Below, one piece after another: positions 42,906-54,588 of a stretch of DNA of 64,000 bases. Origin of the DNA: Galeopsis tetrahit (taxonomy: Eukaryota; Streptophyta; Magnoliopsida; Lamiales; Lamiaceae); the NCBI GenBank assembly GCA_963675135.1, contig OY776122.1, positions 86,872,472-86,936,471 on the forward strand, in the 5' to 3' direction. Under the pieces are notes generated by a model. That model was not told the DNA's origin, did not search any database, and saw nothing but the letters and a program-made list of their open reading frames with translations. The first letter of the stretch is position 1; every line of letters begins with the position of its first letter. The position numbers and the translations under genes were made by a program.

Positions 42906-44831
42906 ATGGAGGCACTGAAAGAATTCCGAGCAAATTTAGTTGTGTATTTACATCCCTCCAAGGCTAAAAATGCCAACGAAGCCATTCTCAGTGAGCTAAG
43001 CTCTCTGCTTTTCACGTAAGTTCTCATATGAATTCTTATTCTCTCACTTTGACGTGTCGGGATTATTATCATTTCCTTGTTGTGACTTGAATGAATTATA
43101 CACGATTGTCTTTTTCCCTCTGTATAAATGACCTTCTTTGTTTTAGTATTGAAAGCTTTATTGTTTAAGATTTTGTCTGTTCCTAATTATAGGTACCATG
43201 AGACTTTTGATGGCGTTGTATTAGCATATGATCCCCAAATATGTAGTCCTTTGGCAAAGATTCTACCAGGAATTAATCCATATTTTGGCGTGAAATTAAA
43301 AGCTAGTTTGTTGATTTTCAATCCGAAGCCCGATATGCTTTTAGGTAATTTAGCTGCTTTCTCATTATTATTTTTATTACTTTTAGGGGGAGCTATGGGG
43401 TTGGTGGGTTAATGCTCTGAACTGTCTTTTACTTTGGGATAAAGAGGAAGATAACCCTGGTAAATGAGATGGCAAATGATGATTGTATTTAAGCTTATTG
43501 AATTTATACCATTTATTTGGCAGAGGGGGAAGTGGTTAAAATTACTCCGCAATCAATTCATGTTGTGGTTCTTGGGTTTTCTTCCGCCTTTATCGCAGAT
43601 GAAGACATTCGCGGTGATTTCAAGCATAAATATGTATTATTCTTATCTTAAAATATGGTATTAGTTAGCTACTGAGTTTTCTGAAGCTTACTATGTGAGA
43701 GTGTATTCTCTGTCTGCTGCAGAAAGATGGAAATGAAGTGTTTGTTAGCCGATCTCATAACAAACATAAGATTAAAGTTGGCACTATTCTACGCCTTGTG
43801 GTGAAAAGGTGAATATACTCCTTTTTCTCATTCTGTGAAACCATGTCTTCTTCCAAACAATAGTTAATGTAATTTATTATTCCTTTGTTTTTAGGATGAA
43901 CTGAAATAAAATAAAATGGTTTTGAGCTGATTGTGTATGAAAACATTCCAGGATTAGAAAATTACATGTCTTACTTGCAGAATTTTTTATCTGGATGGTG
44001 TACCTTAACTGATGCTAAATTTAACGCATAAATTGACTTTGTATTATAAATACCTTGCAATATTAACTAACGATGAAAGATAAAATGTCAATACAAAATC
44101 TGTTTTTGTTGTAGAGAGTGCTTCATGGAATGTGGTGGATTGGCGATCATCTTCCAATTAAAATGTTTGATGTATAACTTCATGGAAGTTTCTTCATAAC
44201 ATTCATGGAAAATCCTCACTGCGATTCAAATTATTGGAGAGTAATGCTGGCCTTTTATCCGGAAGATGTCTGTCTGATCACTCCAAGGGAAAGAAAAAAG
44301 AAAAAAAATGGAATTACTGTCTTTAAAAGCCAGAAATAAAATGTTCCTATTTATGAATTTAGCATCCCTAGACTTCTTTTGCTCGAATTACATGAAGAAG
44401 GAAAAGAAAAACTTGAGTTCATGCTTTTTCTATTTTTGTTCATTTTTTTTTTAACTCTGCTATGTTTTCCTTTTCTCATTGTAGCTTTGATGAAGAGATA
44501 CTTCATATATCAGGATCCTTGGTTCCTGACCACACTGGATGTGCCCAATGGCTGGATAAGAATTTGAATGAATGGTCTCAAGCCGACAGGTAGACCGAAC
44601 TTTCTTGCCAATTTTACGACGTTTATTCATTCTTGTTGTGCTTGATCTGTGAACTAAAGTATTTCCATTATTTTAAAAAATTGATGTTGCAGCACCTATA
44701 AAAAGATTAAAAGTGGAGAGGGAGAAGAAGAAAAGCCAGAGAACGATAGATTGAGGAAGAGAGAAACAATTTCTTTGGTAAATGACGAGCAGGTTAAGAA
44801 GTCGAAGAAAACGAGAAAAGAGCATATATAG
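42906..44831 (+). CDS. RNA polymerase I subunit RPA43-like
   Basis: Seven coding exons: 42906-43015, 43193-43344, 43524-43633, 43723-43808, 44485-44589, 44693-44831 plus an untranslated exon upstream (the six listed carry all coding sequence). GT-AG junctions keep frame, giving 233 residues. The N-terminus (VVYLHPSKAKNANEAILSEL) and YHETFDGVVLAYDP then INPYFGVKLKASLLIFNPKP match the RPA43/RPB7-like N-terminal fold. The OB-like part follows (VVVLGFSSAFIADEDI, VGTILRLVVKSFDEEILHI). The C-terminus is a basic, charged tail (KKSKKTRKEHI), probably nuclear. The RPA43 stalk subunit helps RNA polymerase I recruit initiation factors at rDNA. A leader intron of about 700 bp ends near 42815. Confidence 0.87.
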
Positions 44832-45289
44832 TTGACACTTGGAATACAGGCAGGCAGGCTCTTGCATTTTGAAGACCGAGGGTATGTTTGTTTTGAGCTT
44901 ACAACGGGCAGGGGAAATCCAGATTTTGGAATCTTAATGGATTTGATTTTTATTTTTTTTGAAGAGTGATAGTAGGTTTGTTTAGAGATTTTGGTTGGGT
45001 GAGATTATTGTTTTACTATGTCACATCAAATTGTTTAAGATTAATGATATAGTTATATGAGATTTTCTTAGGATAGTTTTTGTGTCGCCTGAACTATTAA
45101 TAGTTCGGATGTCAAATTGTATATGTCGCCCTAACTTGATACCTGTTGCCTTTTTTTTAATATTTTAAAATAATTATTTAAATTTTATTTTATTATTTAC
45201 TATTTTATCCTTTATTAAAATTAATAATAATAATATTTAAATTAAAAGAAGCGTAATTTTAGATTTTTTTTAACAGAATTAGATTATTA

Positions 45290-45860
45290 CTTTATTTATA
45301 TTTTATCCACTGCTCATTTAATTAGTTCACCTTCAAATTATTTTTTTACTATGGTTATCTGCACCCCTCATTTTATGAGTTCACCCCAAATCATTTTTTT
45401 AACCATAGTTATCTGCAATCGCTCATTTTATAAGTTCACCCCAAAATTATTTTTTTACCACGATTATCTGTGCCTGCTCATTTTATAAGTTCACCCCAAA
45501 AGATTTTTTTTTAAAATAATTACATTTTAGGGACTATATTATCCTTTTATTAAATTACACAAAATATAATAAAATCAACCCTAATTTGTAGGGTGATACT
45601 TGGGTAGATGCAAAATACCGTTACACACCATTTTTAATTTTTTATTTATATTTTATCTACACCCACTCATTTAATGAGTTCACCCAAAAATCATTTTTTT
45701 TACTACAAATATCTACACCCGCTCATTTTATGAGTTCACCCCCAAATCATTTTTTTAATCACAGTTATGTGCACCCGCTCATTTTATGAGTTCACTCCTA
45801 AATTATTTTTTTACCACGTTTATCTGCACCCCTCATTTTATGAGTTCACCCCAAAATATT
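45290..45860. repeat. left-arm direct repeats of the Mutator-like element
   Basis: Two clusters (about 45300-45510 and 45650-45860) of a unit of about 60 bp: ATCTGCACCCGCTCATTTTA, TGAGTTCACCCCAAA and a T-run. The same unit appears inverted at about 47330-47640 in the right arm. Confidence 0.85.
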
Positions 45861-46731
45861 TTTTAAAAAATAATTACATTTAAAAGACTATATTATCCTT
45901 TTATTAATTTACACAAAATATAATGAAATCAACCTTAATTTGTATATTTACAATCTGTAGTCGAATCATTACCGAGTTACCGTCGATTCACCATCAAGTC
46001 ACCCATATTTTTAGAAAAAAATCGTAAAACATAATTAAAAAAAAAAAAAAACTATCGAAATTAGCCACAAATCTTGATTTTTTTGTCTTTTTAATTTTTC
46101 TTACCCTTTCTCTTTTTCTCCCATTTTCAGTTTTTATTCCAAAATTTTAATTTCTTCGTTATTTTTTCTTTTACTTTTTTTTTCCTGCCTTTATTTTTCA
46201 TTTTTTTCCATTGTTTTTGGTATTATTGAATACAATTAGATGTGTGAAATTATTTGTTATTGTATAAAATGTTACTAACTAATATGCATGGTATTATTGA
46301 TTATTATTCGTGGTATTAAAAATAATTAGTTTTAGTATTACTGAATATAATTAAATGTTTGAAATTATTTGTTATTAAATAAGATATTACTAATTACTGT
46401 TAATGGTAGTTATTCTTTATTGTCGGTAACTATTCTTTATTGTGTTACCGACTATAATAAAATTATACCTATAATATTATTTTGTATTAAAATTAAAAAA
46501 AATACACATAAAAATGAAAATAAATGCAGGAAAATAAAAAAAAAATTTAGGAGTTTGGAATAAAAATACACATAAAAATGGAAATAAAGGTAGGAAAATT
46601 AGAAGTTTGGAATAAAAACTTAAAATTGGAAGAAAAAAAATCGAGATTTGTATATAATTTCGATAGTTTTTTTTTTTAAAAAATATATGTTTTACGATTT
46701 TTTTTTTCTAAAAATATGGGTGACTTGGTGA

Positions 46732-47182
46732 TAGACATGCGCAAAATTGAACCGCCAAACCGGCCAACCGACCAAACCGCCGGTTACGGTTTACAAACCG
46801 AGCCGTAACCGAAAAATGGCGGTTCGGTTACGGTTTGACATTTTGACAAACTACAAACCGCCGGTTTTGGCGGTTTTTATAAAAAAAAAAAATTTTAATA
46901 CACAATTCTTCTATTTTTAATGTATAAATTTAAGTTATATAATTTTTATTCAATTCTAGTAATGTATTTTCTAAAAAATGAGTTAAAATAAATAAAAAAC
47001 GAACGAAAACGGAGATAATATTAAAAAAATTAAAACCGCCAGTTTGGCGGTTTTCAAACCGAACCGCCGGTTCAAAAACCGTAACCGGCGGTTCGCGGTT
47101 CGGTTACGGTTCGCCATTTCCGAAAACCGTAACCGTCGGTTTCTAACCAAAATCAGCGGTTTTCAACCGGCGAACATGTCTA
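46732..47182. mobile_element. hAT-type MITE nested in the Mutator-like element (451 bp)
   Basis: The ends TAGACATG and CATGTCTA are inverted repeats. The 8-bp duplication is CTTGGTGA (46724-46731) against CTTGGTGG (47183-47190). The uninterrupted left arm of the host element shows the empty site. The interior is dense in AACCGCCGGTT-type motifs that can fold on themselves. Confidence 0.9.
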
Positions 47183-48036
47183 CTTGGTGGTGAATCGACG
47201 GTAACTCGGCAATGACTCGACTGCAGATTGTAAATATAAAAATTAAGATTGATTTCATTATATTTTGTGTAAATTAATAAAATGATAATATAGTCTTTTA
47301 AATGTAATTATTTTTTAAAAAATATTTTGGGGTGAACTCATAAAATGAGGGGTGTAGATAACCGTGGTAAAAAAATAATTTGGGGGTGAACTCGTAAAAT
47401 GAGCGGGTGCATATAACGACGATAAAAAAATATTCGGGGTGAACTCATAAAATGAGTGGGTGCAAATTACTGTGGTAAAAAAATAATTTGGGAATGAAGT
47501 TGTAAAATGAGCAGGTGCAGATAACCGCGATAAAATAAATTATTCGGAAGTGAACTCATAAAATGAGTGGGTGCGTATAACCGTAATAAAAAATAATTTT
47601 TGGGTGAACTCATTAAATGATCGGGTGCAAATAAAATATAAATAAAAAATTAAAATTGGTGTGTATCGGTCAAGTACCACCTTAAATATATATAATAAAT
47701 TTAAAATTATATTATTATTTTTTTAAACTCAAAAATATAATTTTGGAACGATTAATGATATGAGACTTAAAATAAATATTATATATTATTATTAATTTTT
47801 TTATTAATTATGTGAGGATAAATTTGTAATTTTATAATTATGTATTTAAAAGTGCGATAGAGCGACAAAAAATGATAATAAGTGCAATGCAAGGCGATGG
47901 ATTCTGCGACGCCAAGTGCAACAGGTAGCAGGTCATCAAATATAAGTCATTAGATTTCAGATCTGATGACTTAGATTAATGGACTGTTGATAGTTTAGGC
48001 GACACTGGACTATCCTTAGAAGACCCCTAGTTATAT

Positions 48037-48472
48037 TGAGTATTATTGTGTTTGTAAACAAATAGATGATGTGAATATAGGATGATAGGAGTGTATATAA
48101 AGTACGGAGTATTTTTTTTGTAAAATGTGGTAAAGTTGAAATTAATACTCCTATTTTATTTCAAAATTCATCAATTTAAGACTTTTGTCAATGGGCTATA
48201 TAATATTCGCACCTTTGATTTAAAAAAAAAAAAAAAAAAAGGATTGTCACATTAATGTATTGTAATTTGTGGCTCAATCAAACATACATTATTATAAAAA
48301 CCATTCTCTAATTAAAATAAAAATATAGTATGAGAAAAGGAAAGTACTCCCACCATTTTTTTGTTAACTAATTATAAAATAAAAGTTATTTTAATTTTTT
48401 TTTAATTTTAATTATTTTATCCTTATTCAGTTACTATATATTGTTTATAAATAAATTACATATCGTTTATAT
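48037..48472. other. short AT-rich intergenic DNA
   Basis: Nothing recognised. It has an A-run at about 48222-48240. Confidence 0.5.
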
Positions 48473-48481
48473 TAAAATTAA

Positions 48482-49270
48482 GGGCGCGGCTAAAGGCACC
48501 CGGATTTCCTATGAGTACACCCACGGAGAATTTTTTTTTGTTTCAAGGGTGGTGTGAAAAGACGTTTTTACCCTTCCTGTAATTTAAAAAAAAAACGCCG
48601 AATGATTACACCCATCTATTCCGGTTCACACGCGATTCATCATTTCACATCTGAATCATTCCGAATTCCCACCAGCAACACCAAAACATCAAAAATCCTA
48701 AAAATTCAAAATTTCAACAACAGAAATAAAATCTTAACATGTTCGAAATTTTTACCAAAACAAAGTTGAGATGCTCGAAAATTTTACCAAAACAAACCCA
48801 ATATGTTCGGAAAAAAATTCAAAAAAACTTAGATTTGTTCGAAAAAAAAATCGAACATCTTGTTCGAAATTTTTTCCAAAACAAACTCAAGTTGTTCGAA
48901 AAAAAATTCAAAACAAACGCAATATGTTCGAAGGGGAGAGGGAAGAGCGCGGCCGCGAAGGGGAGAGGGAAGAGGTGCGGCTGCAAACGGCCGCGAAGGG
49001 GAGGGGAAGGGGTTGCGGCCTCCGCGACGAGGTGGGCGGCGTGGGCGAAGTGGACCGCGCCGGAGGTGGCGAAAATGGAAGTGGGAGGTGGGTGTCCTGT
49101 TGAATGAGAAGAGAGAGAATGATTTTAGGGTTTTAATTGAGAAAGGGGTAATTTTGAGTTTTCCACGTGGGTGTCCTCATCCGTTTTGTGTGGGTGTCCT
49201 CATCCGTTTTGTGTGGGTTCTTATCGCGTGGGTGTACTCATAGGAAATCCGGGTGCCTTTAGCCGCGCCC
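48482..49270. mobile_element. Mutator-type element with near-perfect inverted ends and a GC-rich core (789 bp)
   Basis: The terminal inverted repeats of about 45 bp begin GGGCGCGGCTAAAGGCACCC on both strands. A perfect 9-bp duplication TAAAATTAA flanks the element (48473-48481, 49271-49279). The interior has repeats of a TGTTCGAAA...CCAAAACAAA unit (48735-48930), a GC-rich stretch (48930-49090), and two copies of GTGGGTGTCCTCATCCGTTT near the right end. The GC-rich part may be a captured gene fragment (Pack-MULE), but I recognise no protein. Overlapping open frames there in several phases reflect base composition. Confidence 0.92.
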
Positions 49271-50209
49271 TAAAATTAATTTAGTTAAAAAAAATGGAGG
49301 GATTATCAATTAGGCCCACTAGGACTCGCTGAAGCCCACACACAGTGGAAGAGAAAATAGAATGGAGGAGAAAGAAGAGAAATTGAAAGAGAGAGGAGAA
49401 AAACAGAGCTGTGCACCAACGGAATCTGTGTAAGCGCCGCCGAGTACTCGACGTCGGTCGGAATTCTTTTAAGGTCCGTATTTCTTTATATGTGTATGCC
49501 TCTCGTGTGCTTTGTTCAAACGGAGACGCCGCCTATCGCGTGAGCCCACGCGATTCCGGTGGCCTCGTTTGATCACGTGATATCTAATTTACGGTTTTAA
49601 TCGAATAATCTATGTTTGATCATCTTCAAAATTAATGATTACTGCTTAGTTCAATCTGTACTGTTAATTACCCTAATTTAGTCTGGCTTAGGTTTTCTGA
49701 AATTGAGCTTGAAAATTTTGGAAATTCAGACTATAGTCGACTACATGATTATGTTTAGGGTGGGAGTAATGGCTTTTATCGGCCATGTCTTTGTTCATAT
49801 GTGGTGGTGGAGCTGTGCAATGTTCTGTTGTTGCGTATAGTCGTTTTATGAATCCGCCCTATAAAATCGTGCTTACCTTTCGTTATATTATTAACGTTAA
49901 ATTTAGACTAATGAAAAGTTTGAGCAGTTGGCATGGTTTAAACTGGGTTAAGACTAAGGTTTGAGAACTTGCATAAATCAGATCATTTGAGAACTCATTT
50001 ACACAACTTGTAGAATGTTTTGATTACTTAAATACTGTTGTCATTCTCTGTGTATTTGTTAGAATTAACAGGAATTTACTCTGATCTTTTGGATTAGCTT
50101 AATCAATCCCATGGTATCCATCCAATGGTCAACTAACATTGTGTTTATTTTTCGTTTTTTACTTCTTGCTCGTATCAGTCTAATGCCTTGAGTTGCTGCT
50201 GATTAAGAA

Positions 50210-50623
50210 ATGGAAGATCAGAAGCACCTGCCAGATGCTTTGGTTAGTAAGGCTAGAAAAAAGAAGACATTGCCACAATACCCTGAAATGTTCCAATCGC
50301 CTGGGGACAACCCTAAAAGATCCAACGAGATGCGAGCATTTTCACGTCAAAAAGGGCAAAAAGCCCCCAAAAGAGGGGTGATAAATGAAGTTTCACCATC
50401 AGAGAGATTAGTCCCAGAGTCGGGAAACGAATACAGAGCTCTTAGGCGCAAGTATTTGCTCTTGGAGGAAGAGAGCTTCGGATTAGGGAAAGAGTTAAAG
50501 GAAGTTGAAGATGATATCAAGAACCTCGAAGAGGAGAAGCTATCCTTATTAGATGAGCTTGTTGTGTTAGAAGGCCTTATTGATCCTTCTGATCTTCAAT
50601 CCCAGCCCCAAAGATTCCAATGA
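50210..50623 (+). CDS. small coiled-coil protein of unknown function
   Basis: 137 residues from one coding exon. The N-terminal half is basic (ARKKKTLPQYPEMFQ, RQKGQKAPKRG). The C-terminal half is a strong predicted coiled coil with heptad-like leucines (YRALRRKYLLLEEESFGLGK, ELKEVEDDIKNLEEEKLSLL). No known domain recognised. The start ATG follows a probable leader intron: donor TTTTAAG/GTCCG at about 49470 and acceptor GTATCAG at about 50178, with a likely first exon around 49350-49470. The codon pattern and leader structure suggest a real gene. Confidence 0.7.
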   Translation: MEDQKHLPDALVSKARKKKTLPQYPEMFQSPGDNPKRSNEMRAFSRQKGQKAPKRGVINEVSPSERLVPESGNEYRALRRKYLLLEEESFGLGKELKEVEDDIKNLEEEKLSLLDELVVLEGLIDPSDLQSQPQRFQ

Positions 50624-50649
50624 CTTTTATTATACTCATGTCTTCATAT

Positions 50650-50651
<2 letters not shown>

Positions 50652-50692
<41 letters not shown>
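50652..50692 (+). repeat. (GT)n microsatellite
   Basis: About 20 GT dinucleotides in the 3' flank of the coiled-coil gene. Confidence 0.95.
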
Positions 50693-50693
<1 letters not shown>

Positions 50694-52652
50694 TGTGATC
50701 TCTGAAGAACTTGCTCTTCTAAACGATTAGCCATACAAAAGTGTATTCCATAAATTCCTCTGGCTACTTTTCTTTTACATGTGAATGCTTGTTTTTCAAT
50801 AGGATAAATTTTTTTGGGTTACATTTGAGCACTGTTAAGTACAAGGGGGGACAGAGAATAGTGGGAGGGTGTCTTTTAAATGAAAATATATGTTGTTGAT
50901 GTGGGTTTTTAAAACTAAAAGCCCCTTATTTTCACTTTCTATGTCCAATGTTATTTTTGTATTTGTGTGCTTGTTTTTCTATGTACATTTTTCTCCTCAG
51001 TAGGTATTTTCTCACTTATAATATATTCGTCCAGGAGACTCTAAATTATGTACTAGCAGGTATTATCATCTTATATCTTATATACTCCTCCTGATATTTG
51101 AACTTTCACTTTCTTTGTAAATTGAATGATAGTGTTGCACTTTCTGAAGTATGAAGTTTGCAAAGACAAAAAGAAAAGTTAAAAAATGCTTTTCTAAGGT
51201 GGCCCAACCAAAAGTCAAAATGCAACAAATAATGACGCGAATGTTTATCTCATGCTTATTTTCCACCTTTAACCATTATGCTGATGATAGCCTCAAAACT
51301 GTCATTTTATCTCTGAAATTTGTTTTTTGTATTTGGATTGGATTCAATGAATCATATACGATAAAACTGCAAACAAAACAAAGAATCTCTTTACAAATAA
51401 AACGACACAAGAAAAGAAAGCATCGTGAAAAGCATTCATTGTTTGTGAGTGGGAAAATTTGGTGGGAAAAAAATTTATGTGAAAGTTGTATATATTAGAG
51501 TATGCTGTATGCCTGAGCAAGTTTTATAGTCCTGGTGACTTTCCCCTCCGTTTTATTTGATTTTCCGTGGGATGAAATGGTTGTCGAATTAGTTTTTGAC
51601 AAGGGTTGATGGATTAGAGTTTATTTGGACTCGATGTTAGTTGTGTAAGTAGTCACGTACGCGACAATAGAGTTTTTTCTTAAAAAAAGCTTGCGCATAT
51701 GTCATTTAATTATGAAAGTGAACAATGCAACAAATGGTTTATTTTTGTTTGATTGGTTTAGTTAATAAGATGCGAGCGACCATATTGAAAATTTTAGGTG
51801 AGAATTAATGACAAAAACGTTAAAAGAAAAATGAATGCATGAATTGATGTCACAGAATTAAATGAGAAAAGGCGAAGGAAAAGACGAACCAATTGAATTG
51901 ATGTCATGAGTTGATGATATTAATGACCTCACCACTTGCCTTGCAACTTGCAAGACGTGTAAAAAAACTAAACAACTTTTTTTTTTTTTTAAATGTACAG
52001 TAGGTTGATTCTTGTGAAATAATTTTTACATCCATTCTGATTAAAAAATAATATAAAAAAAATAATAATACAACATTCTATGGTTTAGATTATATTTGGC
52101 ATGTCAGTCTAATGTTGTCATGTGAATAAATTTTCGTACCAAATCAACCAATCACATTATTTAATTCCAAACTTATCTCTATAATTCTCTTCAATTGCTT
52201 AATGCCCATCCCTTTAATATTCAGAAAACTTCGTATATTAACTTAAAAAAAACGGTCTTCTCTTTTTTCTGAACTCTTCGTCATTACCCTAAACTAATTA
52301 ATAATATATTAACTTAAAAGTTCGTTTGAGAATTGTGATCTGAGTTCACTTGACCACAACACGATTTCTTAACCTAAAGACGAAGTTCAGTGAGGGAACA
52401 AATTTGCACAAATTCCAATTTCACACGGGTGATCCGCAAGAACTCCTTCTGACGTTCATAGAGGTGACAAGGTCGTGGGATGGGTTAGGTGCAACGTGCT
52501 TCAAAATATCTTTCAAGAGTTTAAGAGTTGAGACCGACTTCAAGTGAATATTATTATTTCAGCGAATATGCTTCTATGCCACCAAATTCATGAATGTGTT
52601 TTAGACTCAATTAGCTTTCAAATGAGTTGTACATTGTTTATATCCATTCACT
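50693..52652. other. intergenic DNA, nothing recognised
   Basis: AT-rich. Open frames around 51151-51498 and 52350-52547 lack any family resemblance or supporting signals. Confidence 0.5.
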
Positions 52653-52670
52653 AATACCTAATCAAGCTCC

Positions 52671-53331
52671 CTCTCTCAGAGGGTTGCTTAGGAAATAAGC
52701 ACCGCCCAAAAATCTCCACCGCCCACACCGCTCATCTTCTTTCTTCTTCATCGGCTCGTTAGACCGTCGCCCATCACTGTTGGAAAATCGCCGACCTGTA
52801 GAAGAGTCGTTCCCCTGTTGGGATCAATGTGTAGATCCTCTTCGACGGAGCCACGGTGACCGTATGGTTGAGTTTCTTCCGTTGATCCCATTTTACATTT
52901 TTGTTTTTTATTGTTGTTGTTTTCTTTAATGCTTTATTTCCTGTTTTATTTACGGTTGTTTTTTTATCTTCCCTTTTATGGGTCCTCCTCCCCTGTTGTG
53001 GGTCTTCCTCCCCCTGTTGTGGGTTCTTGTTGTTTGGAAGTTGCGTTTGGTTGATAAGGTTTCTCCTTTGACACTGGTTGTCCATGGGTCATCTTCTATG
53101 ATTTGGGGAGTTTGTAGCGCGAGTCGTAGTGGGCGACAATTTGTTTCTCTTTCGAAGCAGATTTGCTATCTTTCTTGATCGAAGAATCCGATGGATTGCT
53201 TGTGTGACTCTCCACTCTCTCCAGATTGAGTTTGGAATATGAGTCTTTGGTAGAGTTTATATGTAATAGATAGGTGAGCGTGAGATGCAATTTCAATATT
53301 CCTATCTTGTAATTCTACCTTCAAAAAAAAA
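52671..53331 (+). mobile_element. non-LTR retroposon with poly-A tail (about 660 bp)
   Basis: An 18-bp perfect direct repeat AATACCTAATCAAGCTCC flanks it (52653-52670, 53332-53349), and an A-run closes the 3' end. This is the signature of target-primed reverse transcription. I see no tRNA-like promoter at the 5' end and no reverse transcriptase. It is a truncated LINE, a non-autonomous relative, or a processed transcript. It contains two imperfect CTCCTCCCCCTGTTGTGGGT-like units near 52980-53030. Confidence 0.85.
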
Positions 53332-53447
53332 AATACCTAATCAAGCTCCAATGTTGTTTAGAGTCACTTTTAAGCTCTCATTTTCCAAACTTTACTGAAT
53401 TAAGTTTTAAATTCAGTTTAGATTTCATATGAATTATATGTCGTTTA

Positions 53448-53628
53448 TATTAGGAATATAATATTATAAAAATTTGTATCTTTTAATATTATGATTCATT
53501 CTTATCTCTTACAATATTTAATGTAAATATTAAAATATAGATACACTTTGTATCTATAAATAGATCTCTTGTAAACACTTTACAATCACTCAATGAAATT
53601 ATAATTTCTTATTCATTGTTTCTCTATA
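53448..53628 (+). repeat. 5' LTR of the deleted Copia element
   Basis: 181 bp. It lacks a segment of about 14 bp (TATCCATATCTTGT) present in the 3' LTR. Confidence 0.9.
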
Positions 53629-53676
53629 TGGTATCAAGAGCCTCTAGACTCACGCCTCGATCCCACCCCAAACCCT

Positions 53677-54000
53677 CGTAATCGTTGTTCGACGTTCTTC
53701 GTCGTACAAAACCCACAATTACCCCAACCTCATCATGAAGACAAGTTTCTTCTTCCCCGTAATCGTTGTTCGACGTTCTTGTCGTACAAAACTCACGATT
53801 ACCCCAACCTCAAGAAGACAAGTTTCTTCTTCCCCGTAATCGTTGTTCGACGTTCTTGTCGTACAAAACTCACGATTACCCTATCCTCAAGAAGACACGT
53901 TTCTTCTTCCCCGTAATTGTTGTTCGATGTTCTTGTCGTACAAAACCCACAATTACCCCAACATCAACGATTCGTACGGCTAACACCTCGATCCGAAACC
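53677..54000 (+). repeat. four tandem copies of a 77-81 bp unit
   Basis: Units start at about 53677, 53758, 53835 and 53912, each with CGTAATCGTTGTTCGACGTTC and AGACAAGTTTCTTCTTCCCC. More degenerate copies follow to about 54110. Confidence 0.9.
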
Positions 54001-54470
54001 CTCCCTTGTAGTCGTTGCTCGACGTCCAGCACCGTCCAAACTCCCGACTACCACCCTTAACCGTTGCTCGGCACTCAACATCGATCAAAACTCACGGTTG
54101 CAACCCTCTCACGGTAACTAATTTTGGTTAAAACAACTGTGCACTCACGAGAAGCTTTCTTCTCCAAAATCTCCATCCATGGAAGCCCATGCAAACTCCC
54201 CAAGTAACCACACCCGCAGTTCTAGTAAAAACACCCCCTTCCCAGAATCCATGCACACTCTTCTACACACTCTGGTAAATACACCCCCTCGAATCTACAC
54301 ACTCCCTCCACAACTACATACTCGCTTACTGTTCAGATGGGACAGATCCCCTACTCCACGGCTGCATACACCCCCAACTCTGGTAAATACACGATCAACC
54401 CACTCCCAACTTACTAAATACACCCCCTACTGCCCCACTTTTCGTACCCGACCCTCAACTTCGAGTTTCA

Positions 54471-54581
54471 CATGTTTCGTCTGTGGATCAACTTGTTGAT
54501 GCTATTACCAAATCATTTTCTCGTTCTCGCGTGCAACCACTTATGATCAAGATTGGACTCTCCTACTGTGCTTCATCTTGA
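54471..54581 (+). pseudogene. Copia pol remnant (C-terminal end of RNase H)
   Basis: The frame from CAT at 54471 to TGA at 54579-54581 reads HVSSVDQLVDAITKSFSRSR and then a KIGLS segment. This matches the end of Copia RNase H (VSSKDQLADxLTKPLS...), placed directly before the polypurine tract as in intact elements. Confidence 0.8.
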
Positions 54582-54588
54582 GGGGGCG

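Larger units (their letters stand above)
45059..48027. mobile_element. non-autonomous Mutator-like element with long inverted arms (2,969 bp)
   Basis: A perfect 9-bp direct duplication TAGTTATAT flanks it (45050-45058, 48028-48036). The terminal inverted repeats begin GAGATTTTCTTAGGATAGT and GGGGTCTTCTAAGGATAGT (15 of 19 match) and continue with GTGTCGCCT.AACTAT. Arms of about 1 kb on each side are inverted copies. Both carry several direct copies of a unit of about 60 bp (CTCATTTTATGAGTTCACCCC...). The central 46075-46640 spacer has no coding frame. The right arm is split by a hAT MITE. The element lies about 230 bp past the RPA43-like stop codon. Confidence 0.88.

Noticed and set aside
48739..49243. 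Overlapping open frames of 110-127 codons in three phases
   Set aside because: Open in all phases because of purine-rich, GC-rich composition. No protein similarity recognised.
52774..53085. 103-codon minus-strand open frame in the poly-A retroposon
   Set aside because: Antisense to the A tail, low-complexity Lys/Thr/Gln composition, no domain.
53766..54011. 81-codon open frame in the mini-Copia
   Set aside because: It lies across the 77-81 bp tandem repeats and has no gag or pol similarity.
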